DNA of 64,000 nucleotides from Entophlyctis helioformis (taxonomy: Eukaryota > Chytridiomycota > Chytridiomycetes > Chytridiales > Chytriomycetaceae). This document shows, piece after piece, positions 1 through 12,805 of the stretch (the first letter of the stretch is position 1; each line of letters starts with the position of its first letter). The notes under the pieces were generated by a model. It had not been told where the DNA came from. It ran no database searches and saw only the letters and a list, made by a program, of their open reading frames with translations. The position numbers were made by a program, and so were the translations under genes. Location of the stretch: NCBI GenBank assembly GCA_025526915.1, contig JAHLKH010000116.1, forward strand, positions 21,765 through 85,764. Reading direction: 5' to 3'.

Positions 1-8
1 CTCTGCAG

Positions 9-3000
9 ACGCTCCTCGTGCGCGGCTGGAAGTCGTCGGCCGCCTGGGGCTTCGCCAAGGGCAAGATCAACAAGGACGAGCCCGAGATCGAGTGTGCCGT
101 GCGCGAGGTCTACGAAGAGACGGGCTTTGACGCGTCGCCCTACATCCGCCAGAACGAGTACATTGAGCGCACGATCCAGCAGCAGCGCATCCGCCTGTAC
201 ATCATTGCCGGCATCCCCGAGACCACGACCTTTGCCACGCGCACGCGCAAAGAGGTTGGCGACATCCGCTGGTTCGAGCTGTCGTCGCTGCCGGGCTTTG
301 ACAATGCCGAGTCGGACACGGGTGGTGGTGGTGGCGGCGGCGTCGGTGGCGGTGGGAAACGCCCTGCTGTGAGCGTCGGCGTCACGGGCGGCAAAAAGTT
401 CAAGTTCTTCTTCGTGACAGCGTTTGCCGCGGCGCTCCGTCGCTGGATCCGCCGCTTCAAGAAAGCCAAACGACAGGGCAAGGACCGTTCGCGTGCACAC
501 CTCAAGCTCGTGCTCGGGTACGCGTCCAACACGGACAGCGACAATGAGGGCGTGAGCACCTCGGATGCTGCTGCCTCTGCTACTGCCGGCGGCGGCGGCG
601 GCGGTAGTCATGCAAAGGGCGGGTCGCGTCGGTCGACCACGGCGATCTCGAGCTCGGTCACGGCGACGCCTGTTGCGTCTGCCCTGCAGTCGTCGATGCC
701 CACGACACCAGCTGCGGCATCAGCACCCGCCTTCAACAGCCAGTACGACATCTCGCAGACGGACGTGCCGTTCCTCGAGAGCTACCTCAAGCAGATGATT
801 GGCATCGGGTCGGCTGGCGGGGGCGTGGGCACGCCGTCCATGTCTGCCCCAACCTCGACCACCACGCACGTCTTTGGACCCATTCTCAGCGGCTATGGCG
901 CGGGTCCTGCTGGCGCTGCTGCGACGCCTACTGGCATGCCGCTCCCGCTCTACTATCGTGACGCGGTATCGCCGGGCGACCAGCATCCCGTTTACGATCC
1001 GAATGCAGCGTCTATGGGCATGGGCATGGGCATGAGCGGTGGGATGCCTCCGCTTCCTGTGCACCACTACCAGCAGCAGCAGCAGCAGCAGCAGCAGATG
1101 CTCTCGGATGCATCTGCACTGCTCGAGCTTATGGGTGTGCAGTCTTTACAGCAAGTGCAGCAGCCCAGTCCTCGCGTCACGTTTGATCTGCCTCCTGTCG
1201 GCGACGGCCCGACACACGGCCCCGATCCGTCCGAGATCCCGAGCCCGGCATCGATCCCCCTGCCGCCCGTGTCGATGCTCGCCAGCCATGGGGTGGCGGC
1301 ATACCAACCCACGCAGCCTCAGCAGGCGTACCAGTCACGGCCGTTCAACCAAAACCAGGCATTGCCAGTGACGACGCCGACAACGCCGACCGCGGCGACT
1401 GCAGCGACCGTGGCCGCGGCACTCGAAGACAAGAAAAAGTCGCTGCTGCAGCTGCTCAAGGGAAACCCGCCGCCGCCGTCTTCCACTTCACCTTCCTCGC
1501 CGCCATCTTTGCCGTCGTCGTCATTGTCTCCGACCGCTTCGGCCACTCCGTCTTCGATACTGGCGGATGCTGCCTCGCGTGCACGGAGCCCCGAGGCATC
1601 GCTCGTGCCCACGCCGTCGTCGCGGCTGCAACAACACGCACAGCAGCCGTACCGGGGAGCGCCGTCCCACGCAACGCCCCTGCGTGCGATGACGACTGCG
1701 GACGAGTGGATTGCGGACGGTGTCATGGGTGCGCTCCATGCCAAGAAAAACGCGGTGGCGGGTATTGGCGGTGGAAACCGTGGTGCTGGTGCGGCAGGTG
1801 CGGCGAGTGCGAGTGATATGCACCGGGATGCGCTGCTCGGTATTCTGCGTGGGAATGGCGGTGGGTCGATGGCTGCTTCACCAGCCCCTTCCCCTGCACC
1901 TGTTCCTGCACATGCTCCTGCACATGCTCCGGCGGATAATGACCATGTGGGTCAGCTGCTCGGCGCGTTGATTGGCGCGGGCACGTCTGCATCGACGGCT
2001 ACGACTTCCGTTGCCGCCTCTCCTGCCTCTGCTGCCTCTGCTGCCTCTGCTGCCTCTGCTGGTGGCGTTGGCAGTGCAACGCCACGTGCTCCGGATGCGT
2101 CGGTCGACAAGGCGGCGCTGTTGTCTGCGCTCTTGGGCGGCTTGTCGATGAATCAGCCGACGGCATACTACCAGCAACAGCCTCAACAGCCTCAACAGCC
2201 ACAACAGATGCTGCCGACGACCAAGGATGCAACGACACCGGCGAGCGCGACGGGCACGCAACACGCGGCCGACCTTGTGGATCTGCTCCTTGGAGCGCGG
2301 TCGACGCAAGCGGCTTTGCCTGCGCCTGTTGTCACGGTCGCTGATGCGAGCGACCAGCTGCGCGCTGTTTTGCTCGGCGGCGGCGGTGGCGGTGGCAGTG
2401 GCAGTGGTGGCGTGTCTGGTGGCATGCCGAGTAGTGGCGGCAGTGGTGGCAGTAGTGGTCCCCGCGAGTCGCCACTCGTGTACCAGCCGCCACCTTACCA
2501 GCCTCAACAACAGCAGCAGCAGCAGGAGGAGCCCGGCGCCGTGTACCGAACGATTGGGCATCGGCAGTCGCTGCTGGATCTGCTGGCGGGGCCGGCGCAG
2601 CCTGTTGGCGTCGTCACGCAGCTGCCTGTTGGCAAGAGCGACGAGCGGGTCGCGTCTGCGGTCAGCCGGAGTCTTGGCTCGGCGGGAGGGCCAGCGTCTG
2701 CGACTGTGTCTAGCGGCGGCGGGCAGTCGAAGCAGCGCGGTACGGATGCCGAGCGGCTTGACGCGCAGTCGAGCGAACTGATGTATTTGTTGCGTGGCGG
2801 CGGCGGCAGCGGCGGTGGTGGGGGCAGACCGCCTGTCCCGCCGTCGATGCTCGAGATACCTGGTGTGGCGACGACGACTGGCGGCGGCGGTGGCGGTTCT
2901 ACAAGTGCGGGAACCAGTGCGGGTGGCAGCCGCATGATTCAAAGCCCGCAAGCGTCGCTGCTCAATGTGCTGCTGCAGAGCCCTGTGTCTCCGTCGGTGG

Positions 3001-3127
3001 TCACGGTGTTCCACGGCGCGTCCACGGCGACTGCGTCAGTGTCTGCGTCGTCTGTATCTGCGTCGTCTGTATCTGCGTCTGTATCTGTCTCGAGTGGTGT
3101 TGGGCCGAGTGTGCGGCCATTGCAACA

Positions 3128-3179
<52 letters not shown>

Positions 3180-3260
3180 GGAGACGCGCGCTCTGCTTTG
3201 CTACACCTGTTGCTGAGTGGCGCTGCTGGCAACAGTGCCCAGCAGACGCCACGGTCTTGA
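9..3260 (+). CDS. DCP2: DCP2-like mRNA decapping enzyme, 5' end outside window
   Basis: Nudix hydrolase that removes the 5' cap of mRNA in P-bodies. The first bases look like an intron end (ctctgcag), so this exon probably starts at base 9; the N-terminal regulatory domain lies upstream, outside the window. The protein opens with LLVRGWKSSAAWGFAKGKIN, followed by the Nudix box with REVYEETGF, and then a Box-B-like segment (KEVGDIRWFELSSLPGF) near bases 255-300. The remaining roughly 950 residues are disordered, rich in Ser, Ala, Gly and Gln. They carry about eleven short leucine-rich helical motifs (for example SLLQLLKG, ALLGILRG, ALLSALLGGL, SLLDLLAG, ALLHLLLSG), the class that binds the Edc3 LSm domain in yeasts. 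PolyQ tracts lie near 1073-1098 and 3121-3180. The family call is firm; the Edc3-binding role is inferred from motif shape. Confidence 0.93.
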
Positions 3261-3472
3261 ATAAACCGTTTCCATTCATACGCGATCCTTGGTGCCCCGT
3301 TGTCTCTCAATAGGTCATGAGCCTGTCTACTTCGACCGGGTGTGCTACGGGTGTAGTGGGCACGGGCACAGGCGGCGGACCAGCTGTGGTCCAGTGTAAG
3401 TGCACACGGGACGGTGTGCAAGACTGTAATGACAGGAGACAGGGCCAGGGACGTCCTTGGACGCGAGATCAA

Positions 3473-3784
3473 TCACAGCGGCCGGATAGCCATCCAAGCG
3501 TAGTACACACCGCCGCCGAGCAACGCCAGCAGGATCAGTGCAGGAACAATGCCCGACGTTGCAACGACCGCAATGATCATCAAGAAGAGCTGGTTCAGAC
3601 TCATGATGAGGACGGCGGTGAAGACAAGTAGGCCGCCCGTGTTGACAGTAACGGGGGCCTTGACGGCGCCTTCGGCCACAGCGCCTTTGAAATCGGCCTG
3701 GACAGCTCCCTCGGGGATGTCAACATTGGCAAGAGCTGCTCTGCCAAACATCCCACCAATAAAGCCTTCAACAAGTGCGGCCAT
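3473..3784 (-). CDS. small two-TM membrane protein, unknown function
   Basis: Single-exon protein of 103 residues. I chose the ATG at 3784 (MAALVEGFIGGMFGRAAL) because upstream sequence in frame is low-complexity CAA/AAC repeat that looks like 5' UTR, and a TATAAAAG element lies about 80 bp upstream. Two hydrophobic helices occupy the C-terminal half: one starting at GGLLVFTAVLIMSLNQLFL and one around GIVPALILLALLGGGVYYAW. The short N-terminal part before them is Val/Ala/Gly-rich. I do not recognise the family. It stands alone, with its 3' end facing the DCP2 3' end about 210 bp away. Confidence 0.6.
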   Translation of the reverse strand: MAALVEGFIGGMFGRAALANVDIPEGAVQADFKGAVAEGAVKAPVTVNTGGLLVFTAVLIMSLNQLFLMIIAVVATSGIVPALILLALLGGGVYYAWMAIRPL

Positions 3785-3862
3785 GCTGTCGTTTGTTGTT
3801 TGTTGTTTGTCGTTTGTCGGTTGTTGTAGGTTGTTGTGGGTTGTGGGCAGGGGCCAACCGCT

Positions 3863-3874
3863 GCTTTTATATGG
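3863..3874 (-). promoter_or_regulatory. TATA-box for the small membrane protein
   Basis: On the minus strand the sequence reads gccatataaaagc, a good TATA match about 80 bp before the ATG at 3784. The transcribed leader between them is built of caaac/caacaaac repeats. Confidence 0.55.
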
Positions 3875-4087
3875 CACGGCCTTTTGTCATATGACGATGT
3901 CACATCCGAGAACCTGCCATATCACTTGAATTCACCTGTGAAGCCACATCCAAGACCAATGTGATATGCTAGCACCGTCAATCGAGTCATTGTCATCGGT
4001 ATGGATTGGACAGAACGGAACGCTGGATGAGCCACTGAGGGCAGTGGATGGTTGCAACAGGACGATGTGCAACGAGACGATGGGCGG

Positions 4088-4198
4088 TCTGACAGACGGC
4101 GGGTTTCAGTACACAAGGATATTCATTGGTATAGCTTCGTAGTAATAAAGGCATATGCACGGGCAGTACCTGACAGACGGCGGGTTTCAGTACACAAG
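4088..4198. repeat. direct repeat of about 30 bp, spaced 81 bp
   Basis: The string ctgacagacggcgggtttca followed by gtacacaagg occurs at about 4088-4117 and again at about 4169-4198. The intervening bases are unrelated. No coding function is evident; it may be a mobile-element footprint or a regulatory site. Confidence 0.6.
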
Positions 4199-4607
4199 GC
4201 GACGACTGGGGCAAGTCGCCTTGTGGTCTGTCAGGATTCAAGTGGGACGCGCGACCGGTTGCACGCGTGTCACGTGATCACGGCTGACTGTTACAATGGT
4301 CGTGAGAGCAACAGGACATTAAGCCAGATTGTGCATACCAGATACGGTGCGACGCTGGGTCTTGTTGTCTTGTTTGCTCTTGTGAGCTGCATGAGGCAGC
4401 GGCATGCGCGTTGGTTCCGGTGCTTGCCCATGGCGCTGATGGCCACAACGATGGATGGCTCTTTCGGTCGATTCAGTGGAACAGCAACTCAACCTTGTTG
4501 CTGTCCCTGCCATGGTTGATGGCTCTTGATGCCTTGAGCAGTGACGATCGGACAAGAGCGAGACACGCCTGTGACTGATGGCATATGCTCATTCATTTAT
4601 CTGCAGC

Positions 4608-7600
4608 TCATAAATACTCGTCATCTTCAAACTCGAGCTGGATGTAAGTCTCCTTGTCGCCTTGCTCGTCTGAGTGGTCGTCCCATGCTTCGTCCATGTC
4701 CACATCATCGCCAGTGACCTCGTCCCAATTGCTGGTGCTAGAGCATGCACTCTGCCGCTCATCCATTGCCGCCAGGTCTCCTGCTGCTTGCCACCATGTC
4801 AGTTTCACAGAATAGGCTGCAGACATGGGTACGGCCACTCGTACCAGATGCACTTGCGCGTCTGATATCCTCGAACAAGTGGCTGTGTTTCTGTTGGAAC
4901 ATGTTAGCACTTGAAATGACACGACGCACCACTCTGTTGGCAGATGCAGCAAGCGTGAGTAACAGATATGCCGTGCATGACAATGTTGACTTACACAGCA
5001 AACAACAGAATGACTTGCTTGCATGACCATTGCTGCGCGTCCGGATGTGCCATCCATTCATCCAGCTGCTCGCTGCATCGAATCATGGTGTACTTGCTCT
5101 GCCCATATTGCAAAATCAGCTGTATCTCTTCCCTGCCACACAGTGCCAGTCAAATCGTGTCAGTTTTCAGCCACACACAAAGCAAGCATCGAGAGAGCAA
5201 CCTTTGAATGCGCGACTCTTCAGCTGTGAGTGGTCTTTGCTTGCTGTTGATGCCTTTCTTGGATGGATTTGGAAACAATCGACGCCTGATCTGTTCAACG
5301 GTTGAGCCAGCTGGGTCGGGCAGCTGACCAATGTGCTTTGGTGCAACATCTCTGAGCATCCCGACGGTCGCAGATATGAGCGCCACAACAAGCTGCTGTT
5401 GTTGGTCTTGCGTCAACGAAGCGACTGTCAGATCCAGAGATGGAACATCGAGCCGGCTGCTGATTGTCTCATCATCCACAGACTGGCATGCGTCCTGCCA
5501 TGCTTGCAAGATGGCGCGGGCTACATCGGCTGTTATCTCCGAGACAGCCCAATCATTGCATTAATGGTCTCACATTCCAGCTGCTCATGCAAACATCCAA
5601 AGTAGATCCATCCATCCTGCTTACCAGATGCACTTGCTGTTCTGATCTCCTCACACAGGTCATTGTATGTATGCTGGAATTGTGAAGCATTTACAATGAC
5701 GCGGCACACCACTCTGTTGGCAGATGCAGCAGGCGTGAGTGACAGATATGCCGTGCATGACCATGTTGACTTACGCAGCAAACAACAGAATGACCTGCTT
5801 GCATGACCATTGCTGCGCGTCTGGATGTGCCATCCATTCATCCAGCTGCTCGCTGCATCGAATCATGGTATACTTGCTGGTCCCATGCTGCAAAATCAGC
5901 TGTATCTCTTCCCTGCCACACAGTGCCAGTCAATCGTGTCAGTCTCCAGCCACACACACAACAGCCATCAAACGAGCAACCTTTGAATGCGCGACTCTTC
6001 CTCCGTGAGTGACCGACGTTCCTTTGAGCCTGGCTTGGATGGATTTGGAAACAGGCGACGCTTGGTCCGCTCAAGAGATGAGCCAGCTGGATCGGGCAGC
6101 TGGCCAAGATTCCTCGGCGCAACGTCACTGAGCATCCAGGCATTCAATGTCTTGAGTGCCGCGACAAGCTGCTGTTGTTGGTCTTGCGTCAATGAGGCGA
6201 CTGCCAGATCCAGAGACGGGACATCGAGCCGGCTGCTGATTGTCTCGTCATCCACAGACTGGCATGCGTCTTGCCATGCTTGCGAGGTGGCGCGGGCTAC
6301 ATCGGCTGTTATCTCTGAGACAGCCCAATCATCGCATTAATGGCCTCATATGCCAGCTGCTCATGCAAACATCCAAGGCAGATCCATCCATCCTGCTTAC
6401 CAGATGCACTTGCTGTTCTGATCTCCTCACACAGGTCATTGTGTGTATGCTGGAATTGTGAAGCATTTACAATGACGCGGCACACCACTCTGTTGGCAGA
6501 TGCAGCAAGCGTGAGTAACAGATATGCCGTGCATGACCATGTTGACTTACGCAGCAAACAACAGAACGAACTGCTTGCATGACCATTGCTGCGCGTCTGG
6601 ATGTGCCATCCATTCATCCAGCTGCTCGCAGCATCGGAGCATGGTATACTTGCTCTGCCCATGCTGCAGTATCAGCTGTATCTCTTCCCTGCCATGCATT
6701 GCCATTCAGTCATGTCAGTCTCCAGCCACACACACAACAGCCATCAAACGAGCAACCTTTGAATGCGCGACTCGTCTTCTGTGAGTGGTCTTCGCTTGCT
6801 GTTGATGCCTGGCTTGGATGGATTTGGAAACAGGCGACGCTTGATCTGTTCAGCGGTTGAGCCAGCTGGGTCGGGCAGCTGACCAATGTGCTTTGGTGCA
6901 ACGTCTCTGAGCATCCAGGCATTCGAAGTCTTGAGTGCCGCGACAAGCTGCTGTTGTTGGTCTTGCGTCAATGAGGCGACTGCCAGATCCAGAGATGGAA
7001 CATCGAGCCGGCTGCTGATTGTCTCATCATCCACAGACTTGCATGCGTCTTGCCATGCTTGCGAGGTGGCGCGGGCTACATCGGCTGTTATCTCTGAGAC
7101 AGCCCAATCATCGCATTAATGGCCTCACATTCCAGCTGCTCATGCAAACATCCAAGGCAGATCCATCCATCCTGCTTACCAGATGCACTTGCTGTTCTGA
7201 TCTCCTCAAACAAGTCATTGTGTGTATGCTGGAATTGTGAAGCATTTACAATGACACGACGCACCACTCTGTTGGCAGATGCAGCAGGCGTGAGTGACAG
7301 ATATGCCGTGCATGGCCATGTTGACTTACGCAGCAAACAACAGAACGAACTGCTTGCATGACCATTGCTGCGCGTCTGGATGTGCCATCCATTCATCCAG
7401 CTGCTCACAGCATCGGAGCATGGTATACTTGCTCTGCCCATGCTGCAGTATCAGCTGTATGTCTTCCCTGCCACACAGTGCCAGTCAAATCGTGTCAGTT
7501 TTCAGCTACACACACAACAGCCATCAAACGAGCAACCTTTGAATGCGCGACTCGTCCTCTGTGAGTGGTCTTTGCTTGCTGTTGATGCCTGGCTTGGATG

Positions 7601-10600
7601 GATTTGGAAACAGGCGACGCCTGATCTGTTCAGCGGTTGAGCCAGCTGGGTCGAGCAGCTGACCAATGTGCTTTGGTGCAACGTCTCTGAGCAGCCATGT
7701 ATTCGAAGTCTTGAGTGCCGCGACAAGCTGCTGTTGTTGGTCTTGCGTCAATGAGGCGACTGCCAGATCCAGAGATGGAACATCGAGCCGGCTGCTGATT
7801 GTCTCATCATCCACAGACTGGCATGCGTCTTGCCATGCTTGCAAGATGGCGCGGGCTACATCGGCTGCTATCTCCGAGACAGCCCAATCATCGCATTAAT
7901 GGCCTCACATTCCAGCTGCTCATGCAAACATCCAAGGCAGATCCATCCATCCTGCTTACCAGATGCACTTGCTGTTCTGACTTCCTCAAACAGGTCATTG
8001 TGTGACTGTTGGAACTTTCCTGCCCTGTCACTGACGCGACGCACCACTCTGTTGGCAGATGCAGCAGACGTGAGTAACAGATATGCCGTGCATGACCATG
8101 TTGACTTACGCAGCAAACAACAGAACGAACTGCTTGCATGACCATTGCTGCGCGTCTGGATGTGCCATCCATTCATCCAGCTGCTCGCTGCATCGGAGCA
8201 TGGTATATTTGCTGGTCCCATGCTGCAAAATCAGCTGTATGTCTTCCCTGCCACACAGTGCCAGTCAAATCGTGTCAGTTTTCAGCTACACACAAAGCAA
8301 GCATCGAGAGAGCAACCTTTGAATGCGCGACTCGTCTTCTGTGAGTGGTCGACGTTCCCTTACGCCTGGCTTGGATGGATTTGGAAACAGGCGACGCCTG
8401 ATCTGTTCAACGGTTGAGCCAGCTGGGTCGGGCAGCTGACCAATGTGCTTTGGTGCAACGTCTCTGAGCATCCCGACATTTGACGTCCTGAGTGCCCTGA
8501 CAAGCTGCTGTTGTTGGTCTTGTGTCAACGAAGCAACTGCCAGATCCAGAGATGGAACATCGAGCCGGCTGCTGATTGTCTCATCATCCACAGACTTGCA
8601 TGCGTCTTGCCATGCTTGCGAGGTGGCGCGGGCTACATCGGCTGTTATCTCTAAGACAGCCCAATCATTGCATTAGTGGCCTCACATGCCAGCTGCTCAT
8701 GCAAACATCCAAGGCAGATCCATCCATCCTGCTTACCAGATGCACTTGCTGTTCTGACTTCCTCACACAGGTCATTGTATGTATGCTGGAATTGTGAAGC
8801 ATTTACAATGACGCGGCACACCACTCTGTTGGCAGATGCAGCAGACGTGAGTAACAGATATGCCGTGCATGGCCATGTTGACTTACGCAGCAAACAACAG
8901 AATGACCTGCTTGCATGACCATTGCTGCGCGTCTGGATGTGCCATCCATTCATCCAGCTGCTCGCTGCATCGGAGCATGGTATACTTGCTGGTCCCATGT
9001 TGCAATATCAGCTGTATCTCTTCCCTGCCATGCATTGCCATTCAGTCATGTCAGTCTCCAGCCACACACACAACAGCCATCAAACGAGCAACCTTTGAAT
9101 GCGCGACTCTTCCTCCGTGAGTGACCGACGTTCCTTTGAGCCTTTCTTGGATGGATTTGGAAACAGGCGACGCTTGGTCCACTCAAGAGATGAGCCAGCT
9201 GGATCGGGCAGCTGGCCAAGATTCCTCGGCGCAACGTCACTGAGCATCCAGGCATTCAATGTCTTGAGTGCCGCGACAAGCTGCTGTTGTTGGTCTTGCG
9301 TCAATGAGGCGACTGCCAGATCCAGAGATGGAACATCGAGCCGGCTGTTGATTGTCTCATCATCCACAGACTGGCATGCGTCTTGCCATGCTTGCGAGGT
9401 GGCGCGGGCTACATCGGCTGTTATCTCCGAGACAGCCCAATCATCGCATTAATGGCCTCACATGCCAGCTGTTCATGCAAACATCCAAGGCAGATCCATC
9501 CATCCTGCTTACCAGATGCACTTGCTATTCTGACTTCCTCAAACAGGTGTCTGCGTGTCTGCTGGAACACTTTAGCATTGCCAAGGATGCGATGCACCAT
9601 TCTGTTGGCAGATGCAGCAGACGTGAGTTTCAGATATGCCGTGCATGACAATGTTGACTTACACAGCAAACAACAGAACGAACTGCTTGCATGACCATTG
9701 CTGCGTGTCTGGATGTGTCATCCATTCATCCAGCTGCTCGCTGCATCGAATCATGGTATACTTGCTAAACCCATGCTGCAGTATCAGCTGTATCTCTTCC
9801 CTGCCACACAGTGCCATTCAGCCGTGTCAGTTTCCAGCAACACACAAAGCAAGCATCGAGAGAGCAACCTTTGGATGCGCGACTCTTCAGCAGTCAGTAG
9901 TCTTTGCTTGCTGTTGATGCCTCGTTTGTTTGCATTTGGAAGCAGGCGATGCTTGATCCGTTCAGCGGTTGAGCCAGCTGGGTCGGGCAGCTGGCCAAGA
10001 TTCCTCGGCGCAACGCCTGTGAGCATCCCGACATTCGACGTCTTGAGTGCCGCGACAAGCTTCTGCTGCTGGTCTTGCGTCAATGAGGCGACTGTCAGAT
10101 CCAGAGACGGGACATCGAGCCGGCTGCTGATTGTCTCATCATCCACAGACTGGCATGCGTCCTGCCATGCTTGCGAGGTGGCGCGGGCTACATCGGCTGT
10201 TATCTCTGAGACAGCCCAATCATCGCATTAATGGTCTCACATTCCAGCTGCTCATGCAAACATCCAAGGCAGATCCATCCATCCTGCTTACCAGATGCAC
10301 TTGCTATTCTGACTTCCTCAAACAGGTGTCTGCGTGTCTGCTGAAAATTTGTAGCATTGCCAATAACACGACGCACCACTCTGTTGGCAGATGCAGCAGG
10401 CGTGAGTGACAGATATGCCATGCATGATCATGTTGACTTACGCAGCAAACAACAGAACGAACTGCTTGCATGACCATTGCTGCGTGTCTGGATGTGCCAT
10501 CCATTCATCGAGCAGCTCGCTGCATCGGAGCATGGTATACTTGCTAAACCCATGCTGCAGTATCAGCTGTATCTCTTCCCTGCCGTACAGTGCCATTCAG

Positions 10601-12531
10601 CCGTGTCAGTTTCCAGCGACACACAAAGCAAGCATCAAACGAGCAACCTTTGAATGCGCGACTCTTCCTCCGTGAGTGACCGACGTTCCTTTGAGCCTTT
10701 CTTGGATGGATTTGGAAACAGGCGACGCTTGATCAGCTCAACGGTTGAGCCAGCTGGATCGGGCAGTTGATCACTCCTTGGCGCAACGCCTGTGAGCATC
10801 CCGACATTCGACGTCCTGAGTGCCGTGACAAGCTTCTGCTGCTGGTCTTGCGTCAACGAAGCGACTGTCAGATCCAGAGACGGGACATCGAGCCGGCTGC
10901 TGATTGTCTCATCATCCACAGACTGGCATGCGTCCTGCCATGCTTGCGAGGTGGCGCGGGCTACATCGGCTGTTATCTCTGAGACAGCCCAATCATCGCA
11001 TTAATGGCCTCACATTCCAGCTGCTCATGCAAACATCCAAAGTAGATCCATCCATCCTGCTTACCAGATGCACTTGCTGTTCTGATCTCCTCACACAGGT
11101 CATTGTGTGACTGTTGGAACTTTCCAGCCCTGTCACTGACGCGACGCACCACTCTGTTGGCAGATGCAGCAGGCGTGAGTAACAGATATGCCGTGCATGA
11201 CCATGTTGACTTACGCAGCAAACAACAGAACGAACTGCTTGCATGACCATTGCTGCGCGTCTGGATGTGCCATCCATTCATCCAGCTGCTCGCTGCATCG
11301 GAGCATGGTATATTTGCTGGTCCCATGCTGCAAAATCAGCTGTATGTCTTCCCTGCCACACAGTGCCAGTCAAATCGTGTCAGTTTTCAGCTACACACAA
11401 AGCAAGCATCGAGAGAGCAACCTTTGAATGCGCGACTCGTCTTCTGTGAGTGGTCGACGTTCCCTTACGCCTGGCTTGGATGGATTTGGAAACAGGCGAC
11501 GCCTGATCTGTTCAACGGTTGAGCCAGCTGGGTCGGGCAGCTGACCAATGTGCTTTGGTGCAACGTCTCTGAGCATCCCGACGGTTGCAGATATGAGTGC
11601 CGCGACAAGCTGCTGTTGTTGGTCTTGCGTCAACGAAGCGACTGCCAGATCCAGAGACGGGACATCGAGCCGGCTGCTGATTGTCTCGTCATCCACAGAC
11701 TGGCATGCGTCTTGCCATGGCTGCGGGGTGGCGCGGGCTACATCGGCTGTTGCTGTTGATGATGGCGAGCCTGTGCGTTGTTCGAGTGGCTCGGCCCTGC
11801 GTCTGCGAGCCTGGCGATGCTGATCAGGCGATACAAGCGAATAGCTGCTGTCTGCATCAAGTGGATCAGATGCGACCGATGTGGCCGATGACGAGCGAGA
11901 TCGCTTGGCAACGTGGCCGGTGTGGACGGCATCTGGTGCGTCTGCATCGACAGCCATGCTGCGCTGTGCCATCAACAGCGGCTGTCCATCATGGCGTGCC
12001 TCGTGCTGCTGGACCATCGACAACGGCGACGGTGTTGTGCTGCAAGCGGTCAGCCAGACGGCGCAGGCTGGACAGCAGAGGCAGGCCAGAGCGACGGGCA
12101 CAGACTCACTCGGTGTCTGCACGAGAGGCAGGCTGCGCAACAGCACCTGTGGCCGTCTGCGTGGGCCGTCTGTTGGCTGCAGCGGGCTCGCTGGACGCTT
12201 GTGCCGGCTCGCCGCTCGGCTGCCCGTGTACCTCGTATCGGTGGCCGGCCGTGTGGCGCGGTTGCCGCAGCAGCTCCTGTGGTGCATGCAGTGTGAGCCA
12301 GCCAGCCAGCCACGGCAGCCAGCCACGGCAGCCCGCCGCACTCACCGCCACATCCGCCAGTGTCGGCTGGCTGCCGTTCCTCGCGTGCTCATTCGTGCTG
12401 CCGCTTGAGCGTGTTGCTGTGAGCCAAGCAAACCATCTGCTTGCCATCCACAACACTCCCAGATCGCGGCTGGTCAGCATCATCAGCGACCGGAACTCGG
12501 CCATGAACCCCTCCATCGACTGTGCTACCAT
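4608..12531 (-). CDS. giant internally repeated protein of nine 186-residue units (about 1,940 aa)
   Basis: About thirty exons on the minus strand. Exon 1 is 12346-12531, exon 2 12110-12276, exon 3 11422-12039; then the same three-exon block recurs (B 138 nt, C 89 nt, A about 331 nt) nine times. The last exon, 4608-4780, ends in an acidic tail (EDDEYL). A exons end at 11422, 10648, 9869, 9093, 8317, 7537, 6757, 5981 and 5202. Splice phases are the same in every unit (A to B phase 2, B to C phase 2, C to A phase 1), and the block is 558 coding nt, so each duplication keeps frame. Each unit starts ITADVARATSQAWQDAC, has SLTQDQQQQLV in A, DEWMAHPDAQQW in B and ASAS at the end of C. The N-terminus holds a basic patch, KRSRSSSATS. 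I recognise no domain; function is unknown. The exact first ATG is uncertain. Confidence 0.75.
4845..11757 (-). repeat. nine tandem units of 774-780 bp
   Basis: Exon ends recur every 774, 779, 776, 776, 780, 780, 776 and 779 bp. Introns are as conserved as exons between units, which points to recent amplification or gene conversion, not selection on protein alone. Patchwork variation (INSKRR, VRERR or SKERR in the same place; acaaagcaagcatcg versus cacaacagccatca in the A-B intron) is shared by non-adjacent units, suggesting exchange between them. The array is coding, with spliced exons inside each unit. Confidence 0.9.
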
Positions 12532-12805
12532 CCAGCGTGATGGATCCTATCAACCACCACATACGCTCTGCTCCTGACGGCAGCCTGGTTAGACAGCTGA
12601 CGACGGCCGCTGGCAGATGCTGCCAGCAGGTGAAAGGCATCGCGTGTGCAAGATGGCCAGGAGACTCGCGGCTCGCATCAAGCGCGTGGTTGCGCGTGGT
12701 TGAATGCCCACCGGCTTGGCTGTGCCCGTCGTCTCTCAATACCCAACACTCTACACGTCCTCCAAAGCAGTTTATTAGAAATACATACGATGCGGCAGCT
12801 TCCGG

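Larger units (their letters stand above)
3785..4607. other. intergenic region with no convincing gene
   Basis: This stretch holds the promoter of the small membrane protein, a TCATATGACG motif at about 3888 that recurs near two F-box/ankyrin loci, and the 29-30 bp direct repeat described separately. Open frames here lack codon or domain signals and I call no gene. Confidence 0.5.

Noticed and set aside
4052..4519. 155-codon plus-strand frame in the intergenic region
   Set aside because: It spans both copies of the direct repeat, has odd composition and lacks any domain or splice context.
4845..11757. Tandem array as a CRISPR or satellite DNA
   Set aside because: Units are 779 bp with spliced coding exons and no short-repeat/spacer structure.
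5333..11759. Repeated plus-strand frames with a Cys/Trp/Ser motif across the nine-unit array
   Set aside because: They are the antisense of the A exon and intron and arise once per unit; the minus strand splices coherently in every unit.
12106..12531. Separate small gene upstream of the nine-unit array
   Set aside because: Two good introns (12277-12345 and 12040-12109) connect it in phase to the first array exon, so it is treated as the array gene's 5' exons.
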